The notes beneath the pieces are model-generated. The model did no database searches. It was not told where the DNA came from and worked only from the letters and a program-made list of their open reading frames with translations. Position numbers and translations under genes: made by a program. From positions 1-32,490 of the forward strand of contig JAFLCL010000069.1 of the NCBI GenBank assembly GCA_017303575.1: a stretch of 32,490 nt of DNA, given 5' to 3'. Position 1 is the stretch's first letter. The number at the start of each line of letters is the position of its first letter. The stretch is from Deltaproteobacteria bacterium (GTDB lineage: Bacteria; Myxococcota_A; Polyangia; Polyangiales; Sandaracinaceae). Below are positions 8,360 through 16,300 of this stretch, one piece after another.

Positions 8360-9420
8360 TGGCCAGGCGCAAGGACACGAGCACGGGCACGCTCTCGCTG
8401 TTCGACGAACCCGCGATCGATCGACCGAGCGCACTGCCCAACGCCCCGGCGGCCGCGTCGGTGCGTGGCTCGCTCGGTGCCGTGCCCCCGCCGCGCGCGG
8501 AGGACGTCGCCCTGGCCTCGCGCGTTCCTTCGCACGTGCACATGGGCACCTCGAGCTGGACGTTCCCCGGGTGGGCGGACTTCGTCTACCGACGCACCTA
8601 CCCGTCGCAGAAAGAGTTCGTGCGCAGCTCGCTCGAGGAGTACGCGGCCCACCCACTGCTGCGCACCGTCGGCATCGATCGCAGCTACTACGGCCCGATC
8701 CCGCGCGAGGAGCTCGCGTCGTATGCCGCGCTCCTCCCCGCCGGCTACCGCACGATCATGAAGGTGTGGGACGAGATCGCCGCGCTCAGCTACCCCGATC
8801 ACGCGCGCTTCGGCGCGCGCGCGGGTCAGCCGAACCCACGCTTCCTCGACGTGGCTGCGTTCGCCGAGCACGTCGCGCTTCCGGTCGAAGAGACCTTTCG
8901 TCCACACCTCGCGGCGTACGTGATCGAGATCCCGCCCACGCCGCACGCGCCCGACGTCACGCGCTTCGAGGAGCGGCTCGACGCCTTCCTCGTCGAAGCG
9001 GCGCCGTTCGGTCCGTTCGCGATCGAGGTGCGTGACTCGCGCCTCATGACCGATCGTTACCTCGAGATCCTCGCGACCCGCGGCGCCGCGCACTGCTTCT
9101 CGTTCTGGACACGCATGCCGCGCCTCGCGAAGCAGCAGGAGCGGATCGCGAAGACGATCGGCGGTCCCGGCGTTCTCGGGCCGGTGGTGGTCGCGCGCCT
9201 CATGCTCCCGCACGGCAAGAGCTACGAGAAGCAGAAGGCCGCCTTCGAGCCCTTCGATCGCGTCGTCGTGCCCCAGCCCCAGATGCGCGCCGACGTGGTG
9301 GCGCTCTCGGACGCCTGCGCCGAAGCCGGCCTACCGCTCTACGTGATCGTGAACAACAAGGCCGAAGGGTCCGCCCCCCGCACCATCCAGGCGCTGTCTG
9401 AGCTGCTGGCCACCCGCTGA
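8359..9420 (+). CDS. DUF72 (YecE-like) family protein
   Basis: About 353 residues. The chosen start is GTG 8359 (MARRKDTSTGTLSLFDEPA), overlapping the mltG stop by one base; the frame is open upstream but only inside mltG. An unusual ~55-residue low-complexity leader precedes the domain, which opens with HMGTSSWTFPGW..FVY...YP, the classic DUF72 N-terminal motif. TVGIDRSYYGP, YRTIMKVWDE and FAIEVRDSRLM are further conserved strands of its TIM-barrel-like fold. The C-terminal VIVNNKAEGSAP corresponds to the family's conserved late 'N(N/H)' loop. The biochemical role of DUF72 is not established. No signal peptide, so probably cytoplasmic. The gene is followed by a 78-bp gap before the MopE-like lipoprotein. 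Confidence 0.9.
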   Translation: MARRKDTSTGTLSLFDEPAIDRPSALPNAPAAASVRGSLGAVPPPRAEDVALASRVPSHVHMGTSSWTFPGWADFVYRRTYPSQKEFVRSSLEEYAAHPLLRTVGIDRSYYGPIPREELASYAALLPAGYRTIMKVWDEIAALSYPDHARFGARAGQPNPRFLDVAAFAEHVALPVEETFRPHLAAYVIEIPPTPHAPDVTRFEERLDAFLVEAAPFGPFAIEVRDSRLMTDRYLEILATRGAAHCFSFWTRMPRLAKQQERIAKTIGGPGVLGPVVVARLMLPHGKSYEKQKAAFEPFDRVVVPQPQMRADVVALSDACAEAGLPLYVIVNNKAEGSAPRTIQALSELLATR

Positions 9421-9498
9421 TTCTTTTTCGTCGGGCACGCAACACGCGCAACGAGCCACCGACAACCCCCGCGTCCGCAAGTGGACGTGGAGGCGAAC

Positions 9499-11031
9499 AT
9501 GAAGATCTCGATCTGGTTCCTGGTGGTCTCGTTCCTGGTTCTCGTGAATGGCTGCGGCAGCAGCAACGGTTGTCCCAACGGCTACGAGCCGGTGATGGGC
9601 ATGTGCGTGGAGGTGGGGGCGCGAGCCGACGCGTGGCGCCCCGACGGCGCGTCGAGCGATCCCGACGCCTCGATGGCTGTCGACGCAGGGATCGACGACG
9701 GCGGAAGCTTCGTGTCGATCGACGACGCGGGCGTGCTCGTCGACGACGCCGCGATGGTGATGCCCGACGCGTTCGTGGTGCCCGATGCGGGCTGTCCTTT
9801 CGCGCTGCTCTACGCGGACGCTGACGGGGACGGCTTCGGTGATGTGACGCGTCCCCTCGGCGAGTGCGCGTCGAGCCGCGCTGGCTTCGTGACGGACGCG
9901 ACCGACTGCAGCGACACCTGCGCGAGCTGCCACCCCGGCGGCAGCGAGAGCTGCAACGGCGCAGACGACGACTGCGACGGCACGATCGACGACGGCGTCA
10001 TGCTCTCGTTCTACTTGGATGCCGACGGCGACGGCTTCGGCACCGGCACCGCGGTCAGCGCATGCGCTGCACCGTCGGGTCACACGGCCACCGCGGGCGA
10101 CTGCAACGACGCGTGTGCGTCGTGTCGCCCGGGCGGCATCGAGACGTGCAACACGCTCGACGACGACTGCGATGGCACCGTCGACGACGGAGTCACCACC
10201 ACGTTCTACGTCGATGGCGACGGAGACACGTACGGCCGCAGCGACATGACCGCCCAGGCCTGCACGCAGCCCGCCGGCCACGCGAGCCGTCCCGGTGACT
10301 GCGACGACACGAGCGCCACGTCGAACCCCAGCGCGCCCGAGAGCTGCGACGGACGCGACAACGACTGCGACGCGAGCATCGACGACGGCGTGCTCATCAC
10401 CTTCTACCGAGACGGCGACAACGACACGTACGGCCGCAGCGACATGACGCTCCAGGCGTGCACGCCACCGAGCGGCTACGTCGGCGTCGGCGGTGACTGC
10501 AACGATGCGTCGATGTCGGTGCGACCGAGCGCGCCCGAGACCTGCAACGACGTGGACGACGACTGCGACGGCGTCGTCGACGATGGGCTGACGACCGCGA
10601 CGTATTACGCGGACTGCGATCGCGATGGCTTCACCCGCAGCGGCGCCACGACGACCGTCTCGTGTCGCGCGCCGACGACGGCGCCCTCGGTCTGCAGCGG
10701 CGGCCAGTGGCTGTCTGCGCCCTCCGCAGTGGCCGACTGCGTCGACGAGAACGCGAGCGTCTTCCCGGGCCAGACCGCGTTCTTCACCAGCGTGATCGTC
10801 CCCACGCAGCCTGCGGGCCGCGAGTACGACTACGACTGCAGCGGCGGCGCGACGCAGCAGTACCCGCGCAGCGCCACCGGCTCCTGCGGAAGCTGCGACA
10901 TCGACGGCGCGACGGGCTGGAGCGGCACCGTGCGCGCGTGCGGCTCTGGAGGGACGTACCTCTCGTGCACGCTGAGGCCTGGCTTCGGCTGCTCGTCGAG
11001 CTCGACCACGCGGATCCAGGCCTGCCGCTGA
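9499..11031 (+). CDS. Secreted lipoprotein with four MopE-type metal-binding repeats
   Basis: 510 residues. The start is ATG 9499, preceded by a GGAGG-type site at about 9489-9493. The lipoprotein signal MKISIWFLVVSFLVLVNGC places the lipidated Cys at 19. A ~90-residue Asp/Ala/Val-rich spacer follows (DDAGVLVDDAAMV). Then come four ~65-residue units, each with 'YxDxDGDGfG', 'GDCxD' and 'E(S/T)CNxxDDDCDGxxDDG', the motif catalogued as 'putative metal-binding' and seen in MopE proteins. A fifth copy is broken off after CDRDGFTRSG. The C-terminal ~130 residues (YDYDCSGGATQQ, CGSCDIDGATGWSG) contain more cysteines and may be a small disulfide-bonded domain. Acidic loops suggest Ca2+ binding at the outer surface (inference). 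The gene stands alone, between DUF72 and cysC, with a hairpin behind it. Confidence 0.87.
   Translation: MKISIWFLVVSFLVLVNGCGSSNGCPNGYEPVMGMCVEVGARADAWRPDGASSDPDASMAVDAGIDDGGSFVSIDDAGVLVDDAAMVMPDAFVVPDAGCPFALLYADADGDGFGDVTRPLGECASSRAGFVTDATDCSDTCASCHPGGSESCNGADDDCDGTIDDGVMLSFYLDADGDGFGTGTAVSACAAPSGHTATAGDCNDACASCRPGGIETCNTLDDDCDGTVDDGVTTTFYVDGDGDTYGRSDMTAQACTQPAGHASRPGDCDDTSATSNPSAPESCDGRDNDCDASIDDGVLITFYRDGDNDTYGRSDMTLQACTPPSGYVGVGGDCNDASMSVRPSAPETCNDVDDDCDGVVDDGLTTATYYADCDRDGFTRSGATTTVSCRAPTTAPSVCSGGQWLSAPSAVADCVDENASVFPGQTAFFTSVIVPTQPAGREYDYDCSGGATQQYPRSATGSCGSCDIDGATGWSGTVRACGSGGTYLSCTLRPGFGCSSSSTTRIQACR
9811..10602 (+). repeat. Four tandem ~195-201 bp coding repeats (MopE-type)
   Basis: Units start at 9811, 10012, 10207 and 10405 and a truncated fifth at 10603. 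Lengths are 67, 65, 66 and 66 codons. Each encodes a DxDxDG-like acidic loop followed by a DDDCDG motif. The third unit has DNDCDA and the fourth starts with DGDNDTYG, so metal-ligand positions vary. Cysteine content also differs: CASC is present in units 1 and 2 only. Confidence 0.88.
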
Positions 11032-11050
11032 AGTGAGCATGCCGCGACGT

Positions 11051-11077
11051 GGCCCGCGATCCTCGTGATCGCGGGCC
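11051..11077 (+). terminator. Strong hairpin between the MopE-like gene and cysC
   Basis: GGCCCGCGATC (11051-11061) pairs perfectly with GATCGCGGGCC (11067-11077) around the loop CTCGT. The eleven-bp GC-rich stem begins 20 bp after the stop at 11031. No U-tract follows, so it may act as a weak intrinsic terminator, an RNA 3'-end stabiliser or a Rho-assisted stop. Confidence 0.7.
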
Positions 11078-11105
11078 GCGCGCGTTCGTGTGGTAGAGGG
11101 GCGCG

Positions 11106-11720
11106 ATGAGCTCGAACGTCACCTGGCACCACGGTCACGTCAGCGCCGACGATCGACGTCGGGTGCTCGGTCACGGCGGCGCGATCCTCTGGCTCACGGG
11201 TCTGTCGGGCTCGGGCAAGAGCACGGTGGCCGGCCTCGTCGAGAAGACGCTGATCGAGCGCGGTGTGCTCGCGTACGTGCTCGACGGCGACAACGTCCGG
11301 CACGGCCTCAACGCGGATCTCGGCTTCGGTGAGAAGGACCGTACGGAGAACATTCGTCGCATCGCCGAGGTGGCGAAGCTCATGGCCGACGCGGGTGTGG
11401 TCGTGCTCACAGCGTTCATCTCTCCGTTTCGTGCCGACCGTGCGCGCGCGCGCTCGATCGCCGTCGAAGGGACCTTCCTCGAGGTCCACGTCGCCACGCC
11501 GCTCGAGGAGTGCGAGCGACGTGATCCGAAGGGCCTCTACAAGAAGGCGCGCGCGGGCGAGATCAGAGACTTCACGGGCTTGAGCTCGCCGTACGAAGCG
11601 CCCGAGTCGCCCGAGCTCGTGATCGGTGCGAGCGGCGAGAGCCCCGAGCAGTGCGCAGACGCGCTGGTCGCGATCCTCGAGTCACGACAGCTGATCGGGC
11701 GCAGTACGCTCGCGGGCTGA
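11106..11720 (+). CDS. cysC: Adenylyl-sulfate kinase (APS kinase)
   Basis: 204 residues. It phosphorylates adenosine 5'-phosphosulfate with ATP to make PAPS, the sulfate donor for sulfation or a step toward sulfite. The P-loop is GLSGSGKST (32-40). LDGDNVRHGLNADLGF is the APS-binding region, followed by EKDRTENIRRIAEVAKL. ISPFRADRARAR is the usual 'SPfr.dR...R' lid segment, and GLYKKARAGEIRDFTG is a conserved late motif. A GAGGGG site at 11096-11101 lies four bases before ATG 11106. No ATP sulfurylase, PAPS reductase or sulfotransferase gene is in this window, so it acts apart from a local sulfate cluster. It converges on the XRE regulator 16 bp away. Confidence 0.95.
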   Translation: MSSNVTWHHGHVSADDRRRVLGHGGAILWLTGLSGSGKSTVAGLVEKTLIERGVLAYVLDGDNVRHGLNADLGFGEKDRTENIRRIAEVAKLMADAGVVVLTAFISPFRADRARARSIAVEGTFLEVHVATPLEECERRDPKGLYKKARAGEIRDFTGLSSPYEAPESPELVIGASGESPEQCADALVAILESRQLIGRSTLAG

Positions 11721-11736
11721 GCGACGGGCCCTGATC

Positions 11737-12540
11737 TCACGCCGTTCGAAGTCGCTCCACGATGGCCCGCGTCTCTGCGTCCGCCGGGAAGTAGGTCTCG
11801 ATGCGCAGCTCCTGCACCGTCACGTCGAGCGGCGTGCCGAGCGTCGTGACCGTCGTGTAGAAGCGGAGGCGCAGGTCGTCCTTCTTCAAGCGCACCTCGA
11901 GCAGCGGCGTCTCGATCGTGCGCGGCGCGACGAAGCCCAGCTCTCCCGCCAGCGCCTCGATCTCCGCGAGCAGCGCAGCGCCGCCTTCGCGCGGCGTGTG
12001 GTGCATCTCGCGCCGCATCTGATCGAGCGCGTACGAGGCGACCTCTCGCCAGTTCTCGATGTACGGGCGGGCGCCGCGCGGATGGAAGATGAAGCGCATC
12101 CCGTTCTGCACGATGTGCGCGGTCTCCGCGTCGAGCGGGATCAGCGAGCCCAGGAGCGCGCCCGCGCCTTGGTTGATCTTCACGACGTTCCAGAGGGCAT
12201 CGAACACCATCGCGGGGTAGGGCTCGTGGTGCGCGAGCAAGAGATCGATCGCGCGGCGCACGTCGTTCATCGCGGGTGACTCGAGCGCGCTCTCTCGGTA
12301 CGCGGGCGTGAAGCCCGCCGCGCCCAGCAAGAGGTTCCGCTCGCGCAGCGGCAGGTCGAGGGCGTTCGACAGCACGAGCACCATCTCGCGGCTCGGCGCC
12401 GCCTTGCCGGTCTCGAGGAACGAGAGGTGTCGCGTAGAGACCTCCGCTTGCTCGGCGAGGGCGGACTGCGACCAGTGCCGTCGCGTGCGGTGCTCTCGGA
12501 GGAGCGTGCCGAACGATCCTGCGGCGATGCGGGTGCTCAT
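11737..12540 (-). CDS. XRE-family regulator with MmyB-like ligand-binding domain
   Basis: 267 residues. An N-terminal helix-turn-helix (about 10-65) shows LREHRTRRHWSQSALAEQAEVSTRHLSFLETGKAAPS, with SALAEQAEVSTRHLS as the recognition segment. Residues ~90-265 match the MmyB-like PAS-type ligand-binding domain that usually follows it: YPAMVFDALWNVVKINQG, then MRFIFHPRGARPYIENWREVA, and later LRLRFYTTVTTLGTPLDV. The ligand is unknown; a fatty acid was reported for one family member in a crystal structure. It is divergent from the small membrane protein gene at 12715. The intergenic space carries a perfect 9-bp-arm palindrome 33 bp upstream of this start, consistent with autoregulation and control of the neighbour (inference). 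No clear Shine-Dalgarno site precedes ATG 12540. Confidence 0.92.
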   Translation of the reverse strand: MSTRIAAGSFGTLLREHRTRRHWSQSALAEQAEVSTRHLSFLETGKAAPSREMVLVLSNALDLPLRERNLLLGAAGFTPAYRESALESPAMNDVRRAIDLLLAHHEPYPAMVFDALWNVVKINQGAGALLGSLIPLDAETAHIVQNGMRFIFHPRGARPYIENWREVASYALDQMRREMHHTPREGGAALLAEIEALAGELGFVAPRTIETPLLEVRLKKDDLRLRFYTTVTTLGTPLDVTVQELRIETYFPADAETRAIVERLRTA

Positions 12541-12548
12541 GGGCCGAG

Positions 12549-12635
12549 GATGACCTCATCGCTCGTCCAGAGCATGACCTCCGAGGTCATGGTGATGGCT
12601 GGGCCAGAGGCCAGAACAACGTCATCGGCGATGAC
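12549..12635. promoter_or_regulatory. Cluster of related ATGAC/GTCAT palindromes in the divergent intergenic region
   Basis: Besides the 19-bp site there are GATGACCTCATC at 12549-12560 (five-bp arms around CC) and GTCATCGGCGATGAC at 12621-12635 (seven-bp arms around G). The string ATGACCTC occurs at 12550-12557 and 12574-12581, and GAGGTCAT at 12583-12590. Repeated half-sites with different spacing are what one expects for cooperative binding of a dimeric repressor. No convincing -35/-10 pair could be picked out. Confidence 0.5.
12573..12591. promoter_or_regulatory. 19-bp perfect palindrome, candidate operator of the XRE regulator
   Basis: CATGACCTC at 12573-12581 and GAGGTCATG at 12583-12591 are exact inverted copies around a single central C. 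It lies between divergent genes, 33 bp from the XRE start and 124 bp from the small membrane protein start. Nine-bp arms with no mismatch outside a coding region are unlikely by chance in this short interval. Assignment to the XRE protein is inference from position. Confidence 0.65.
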
Positions 12636-12714
12636 CGCCGAGGCGGCCCCCGCGCGATGCGAGCGCCGAGCAGTTCGTTCGCGGGGGCTCGTCCCGCTGT
12701 CACTGGAGGTTCCC

Positions 12715-13026
12715 ATGGCCCGTTTCGTCGTCGCCCTCGTCGTCTTCCTCGCGTTCACCGTCTATTCGATGGAGGTCACGATCACGGAGGGATACCTCGC
12801 GTTCCTCGAGGTCCCGATGCAGGGCGGCTGGGCCACACAGATCACGCTCGATCTCGTGGTCGCCGCCTCGATCGCGACGATGTGGCTCGTGCCCGACGCC
12901 AAGAAGCTCGGGATCACGACCTGGCCGTTCCTCGCGACGTTGCCCTTCCTCGGGTCGATCTCGCTGCTGGCCTACCTCGTCGTGCGCGAGTGGAAGCTCA
13001 CGCGACCCGCGCTCGTGACGGCGTGA
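12715..13026 (+). CDS. Small membrane protein, DUF2834-like
   Basis: 103 residues starting at ATG 12715, with a clear GGAGGT Shine-Dalgarno at 12705-12710. Three hydrophobic segments are visible: residues 3-20 (RFVVALVVFLAFTVYSME), about 42-60 (ITLDLVVAASIATMWLVPD) and about 68-92 (ITTWPFLATLPFLGSISLLAYLVVRE). The order 'DLv.a......w...DakklG...wp....t...GSi..L.YLv.RE' resembles DUF2834, small integral proteins of unknown role; this match is by eye. It is divergent from the XRE regulator, and the operator-like palindromes lie between them, so it is a likely regulatory target. It converges on the acyltransferase gene 19 bp downstream. Confidence 0.72.
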   Translation: MARFVVALVVFLAFTVYSMEVTITEGYLAFLEVPMQGGWATQITLDLVVAASIATMWLVPDAKKLGITTWPFLATLPFLGSISLLAYLVVREWKLTRPALVTA

Positions 13027-13045
13027 CCGCCAGCGCGCAAGCCCC

Positions 13046-14921
13046 TCACTCCGCCCGTGCGCCTTCGCCGGGCGCGAGCGCACGTAGCCACGCCAGCTGT
13101 GGCAGCGCGAGGACCTCTCGCCCCACGAACCGCGCTCCCGCAGGGGTGAGGTGTCGACGGTCCTGGCTGATGAGCTGACGATCGGGCGTGAAGACGGGCA
13201 CCGTGTGGGCGCCGTCGTCGAGGGTCTCGACGAAGCTCACGTACACCTCCGGAGCGAGCGCGCGGCGCGCGGCTGCGTCGGCCGAGATGACTGCCGGATC
13301 GAGAGGGGCGCGGTAGGCGTACCGGCGCTCCGGCGGGAGGAGCATCACAGCCTCGTTGCTGTAGCCGAAGCCCTTGATGCCGAGCACGAGCACGTGCGCA
13401 ACGCCCAGCGCGCGCGCCTGCTGGACCGCTCGTCGTGCGCACGGGAGCTCACGCTCCGTCACGCCGGAGCCGAGCACCACGGAGCCGGCGGCGCTCACAC
13501 GGGCGGTCAGTGCCGCGTCCCACGGCGCGCACAGGGGTCTCTCCGCGTAGCCGACGACGGCGGCATCCCACGCGCCTGCTTCGTTCATCATGTTGATGAA
13601 GTCGCGCGCGAAGCTGTTGCCGATCACCAGGATGTTCCGATCCCGTTCTGCCGCGTCGAACGCGACGCTCGACAGTTCGCGCGGTGCGAGGTTGTACGCG
13701 ATGTTCTGCTGTGTCCCGAGCCAAGCGCCGCCCTCTGCCACCTCGGGCCGCAGCGCGACCAGCCCCGAGGTCGTGTGGAGGATCGCGCCGAGCGCGACCA
13801 GCGCGGCACCCGGCAGCGTGGTGAGCAGGAGCAACGTCCTCGTGCTGACGCGCGACCGGTCGCGACAGGGCTGCTCGACCCACCTCCACGTGAGGAACGA
13901 GAGAGCGCCGATGGGCGCCAGTACGGCGAGGAACATGGGAGTCGAGGGCTCTTCGAGGCTCACCAGGCGGAGAAACGCGAACGCGGGTTGGTGCCAGAGA
14001 TAGAGGCTGTAGCTGACGACTCCCGTCCAGACGAGGGGGCGGGCGGTGAGCACTACGCCGGGCCCGGCGACACCGCCCAGCGCGAGGACGAGGCAGGTCG
14101 CGCCCACCGGGATGGACGATGGCAGACCTGGCAATGCCCACTCGGGCCCCATCGAGATCAGACTGGCCGAGAGCGCGACGAGGCTGATCCCGACGAGCGT
14201 GTGTCGCGTCCGTGCCGTCGTGCGCGCCAGCATCGAGGGTCTGAGGATGGCAGTCAGTGATCCCGCACCGATCTCCCAGAATCGCGAGGGAAGAAGGTAG
14301 AAGTTCGCCTCCGAGGCGTGTGCGCGTCCCCATTCCGATGCGGCCAAGCTCGCTGCGGACAGCACCGCCAGCACGACGAGGGGACCGCGTCGCACCTCGA
14401 TTCGCAGACCCAAAGCCACGAGAGGTGGAAGGACCAGATAGAACTGCTCTTCGACTCCCAGGCTCCAGGTGTGGAGGAGCGGCTTGAAGCTGGATTCGGT
14501 CGCCCAGTAGCCCGTGGTCTGCCAGGCGAGGACGTTGTTCGCCGAGAGCAAAGTGGCGAGCAGCGATTGACCGAAGTTCTCGAGATGGTCGGGGAGCATC
14601 AGCCAGAGTGCGAAAGGCGTCGTGGCGGCAGACACGAGCACCAGCGCGGGTGCGATGCGTCTCACGCGTCCGAGATAGAAGCGCGAGGCCGAGAACGTTC
14701 CCTCTTGGGCCGCGCGGAGCAGGTCCGCGGTCAGGAGGAACCCACTGATCGCGAAGAAAGACGTCGACCCCCAGGTATCCGCCGCGGAGGCTCGACACAC
14801 CCGCGTGCGAGAGGAGCACTGCCGCGATCGCGATGCCCCGCAGTCCGTCGATCTCGGGCCGGTGACCACGCTCGTCGCCCGCGACTCCGCGACGAGCTCG
14901 CGCTGTGGTGGGGGGATGCAC
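13046..14921 (-). pseudogene. OafA-type acyltransferase_3 with C-terminal SGNH domain, interrupted by a +1 frameshift
   Basis: Translation from GTG 14921 gives HRPEIDGLRGIAIAAVLLSHAG and RGGYLGVDVF, the exact opening of membrane O-acyltransferases. At 14757 the frame breaks. The continuation FAISGFLLTADLLRAA, which should follow VDVF directly, is read in another frame from 14755 to the stop at 13046 (569 residues). The gene has TTTCTTCG where TTCTTCG would keep the frame, so one extra T (an A in the plus-strand AAA at 14757-14759) explains it. The rest is intact: FYLGRVRRIAPAL, HTWSLGVEEQFYL, SYSLYLWHQP, about ten membrane helices, then a periplasmic SGNH-like part with VIGNSFARD and a late DRRHLTPAG. 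Such proteins O-acylate lipopolysaccharide or exopolysaccharide sugars. It is either a young pseudogene or a base-call error. Without recoding, the 0 frame yields a spurious 490-residue product ending at 13449. Confidence 0.88.
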
Positions 14922-15088
14922 CGAGTCGTCTCTGCTCTGGAGGAGAGTCGCGCGTCTCTCGCCTGCGACCGAACCGCCGATTCGGCGCGGAGCGAGCGCG
15001 AGCCTAGCATCGGCGCGTCCGGTGGAGCGCCACGGAGGCGGGCTCGCGCGCGTTGTCGGCCTCGGAGGGATCGTGCGACGCTTCGCGC

Positions 15089-16144
15089 ATGCGCAACGCC
15101 TTCGTCTTCGCCGCCCCCGTCGCAGTCGCGCTCTTGGCTGGTTGCCCGAGCACCAACTCGAGCTCGATCACCGCGGACCAGTTCGACACCGAGTTCCCGC
15201 TCGCCGCGTGCGCCGCGATCGAGGCGTGCGCAGGCGAGACCGTCGCTCGTGTCTTCATCGATGGTGCAGGCGGGTGCGACGCGGCGTTCGGTGCGGCCTA
15301 CCGAAACGCTGCCTCGCCTGCGTACGACCAAGCGATCGCGCGCGGCACGGTGACGTTCGATCCGGTGCAGGCGCGCGCGTGTCTGGATGCGCTCGAGGCC
15401 GGACCCTGCACGCTCTCGAACAACGGTACGGCAGCGCTCGCGTGTCAGGCGGTCTTCGCGGGGACACAGCCCGCTGGCGGTGCGTGCTCGCTCAACGAGG
15501 AGTGCGGCGTCGAGCAGTTCTGCCAGTTCACGACCGCGTGCCCGGGCACGTGCCAGGCGAGGCGCACCTCGGGACAGAGCTGCACCGACGAGCGTCACTG
15601 CGTCGGTGGCCTCACGTGCACCGACGGGACGTGCGTCGCGCCGCCGATGGTCGGTGCGGGCTGCACCGAGCTGGGCGGATGTACGCTCGGCGCGTTGTGC
15701 ACCGGCGGGCAGTGTCGCCCGCACGCGGAGGTGCTCGTCGGCACCGAGGGCGGGACGTGCAACCTCATGACCGGACCTCTCTGCATGGACGGTCTGTCGT
15801 GCGTCGTGGACACCGTCGGCGCCGGCGGCGCGACGTTCGTCTGTCGCGCCGCCGTCGCAGCAGGCGCCGTGTGTCGTCTCGGTGTTCCGGCGCAGTGCCC
15901 CGTTGGTCAGGCGTGCACCGAGACCAACGCGATGCGGCTCGACTTCGACGGCGTGTGCGCGCCCGTGCCGAGCACCGAGGGCGCGGCCTGCGATCTCTCG
16001 GGATGCGCGGAGGGCTTGCGCTGCCTCGACGAGGTGTGTCTGCGCATCCGTGAGAACGGCGAGGCGTGCACCGAGGCGGGCCAGTGCGCGAGCGGCCAGT
16101 GCGACGGCAGCGTGTGCGTCGCGCCGATGCTCTGCGGCAGCTGA
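15089..16144 (+). CDS. Cysteine-rich lipoprotein of unknown function
   Basis: 351 residues. ATG 15089 is chosen because it starts a complete lipoprotein signal (MRNAFVFAAPVAVALLAGC, Cys19); a GGAGGGA at 15064-15070 lies rather far upstream. Residues ~25-130 form a domain with few cysteines (QFDTEFPLAACAAIEACAG, then a C-terminal CLDALEAGPC). The remainder is a series of short cysteine-pair modules such as GGACSLNEECG.EQFC, GQSCTDERHCVGGLTC and GEACTEAGQCASGQC. This 'G..C....C..g..C' layout is common in myxobacterial surface lipoproteins that begin with an 'AacaaieaCag' segment. Their role is unknown; disulfide-stabilised binding or structural roles are plausible. It is divergent from the frameshifted acyltransferase (167 bp apart). 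A CGCCGATTCGGCG palindrome sits at 14975-14987 in that gap. Confidence 0.85.
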   Translation: MRNAFVFAAPVAVALLAGCPSTNSSSITADQFDTEFPLAACAAIEACAGETVARVFIDGAGGCDAAFGAAYRNAASPAYDQAIARGTVTFDPVQARACLDALEAGPCTLSNNGTAALACQAVFAGTQPAGGACSLNEECGVEQFCQFTTACPGTCQARRTSGQSCTDERHCVGGLTCTDGTCVAPPMVGAGCTELGGCTLGALCTGGQCRPHAEVLVGTEGGTCNLMTGPLCMDGLSCVVDTVGAGGATFVCRAAVAAGAVCRLGVPAQCPVGQACTETNAMRLDFDGVCAPVPSTEGAACDLSGCAEGLRCLDEVCLRIRENGEACTEAGQCASGQCDGSVCVAPMLCGS

Positions 16145-16230
16145 TCTCCCCGAGCGCAGCGCCGCTCCGTCGGAGAGCACCCTCGGCGAGTCGGAGCCTG
16201 GGTCGCCCACGAAACAGGCCGAATTCGCGC

Positions 16231-16246
16231 TGGCACTCCCCTCGCA
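16231..16246 (+). promoter_or_regulatory. Sigma-54 (RpoN) promoter upstream of the MBL-fold gene
   Basis: TGGCAC at 16231-16236 and TCGCA at 16242-16246 match the -24/-12 consensus TGGCAC-N5-TTGCA with one mismatch. The invariant GG (16232-16233) and GC (16244-16245) are separated by exactly ten bases, as the sigma demands. It lies 54 bp before ATG 16301, leaving an untranslated leader of about 44 nt. The second gene of the unit encodes a sigma-54 activator, which strengthens the call. An inverted GCTCCG/CGGAGC pair (16164-16169 and 16192-16197) upstream could be part of an activator site, with weak support. Confidence 0.6.
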
Positions 16247-16262
16247 ATGCTCCTCGCTCACA

Positions 16263-16281
16263 CACGGCCGAGTCGGTCGTG
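16263..16281 (+). repeat. Inverted repeat in the leader of the MBL-fold gene
   Basis: CACGGCCG (16263-16270) and CGGTCGTG (16274-16281) pair with one mismatch around AGT. If transcription starts near 16257 from the sigma-54 promoter, this would form a hairpin at the 5' end of the mRNA, about six bases before the GAGGAG ribosome site. Function unproven. Confidence 0.4.
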
Positions 16282-16300
16282 AGAGCGAGGAGATCGAGTC

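Noticed and set aside
9421..9498. T-rich string after the DUF72 stop as an intrinsic terminator
   Set aside because: No hairpin precedes TTCTTTTTC; the small CGTCC/GGACG pair lies downstream of it.
14757..14759. Programmed +1 ribosomal frameshifting at TTT-C in the acyltransferase
   Set aside because: No stop codon in the shift codon, no Shine-Dalgarno-like stimulator and no clear downstream structure were seen; a mutation or base-call error is simpler.
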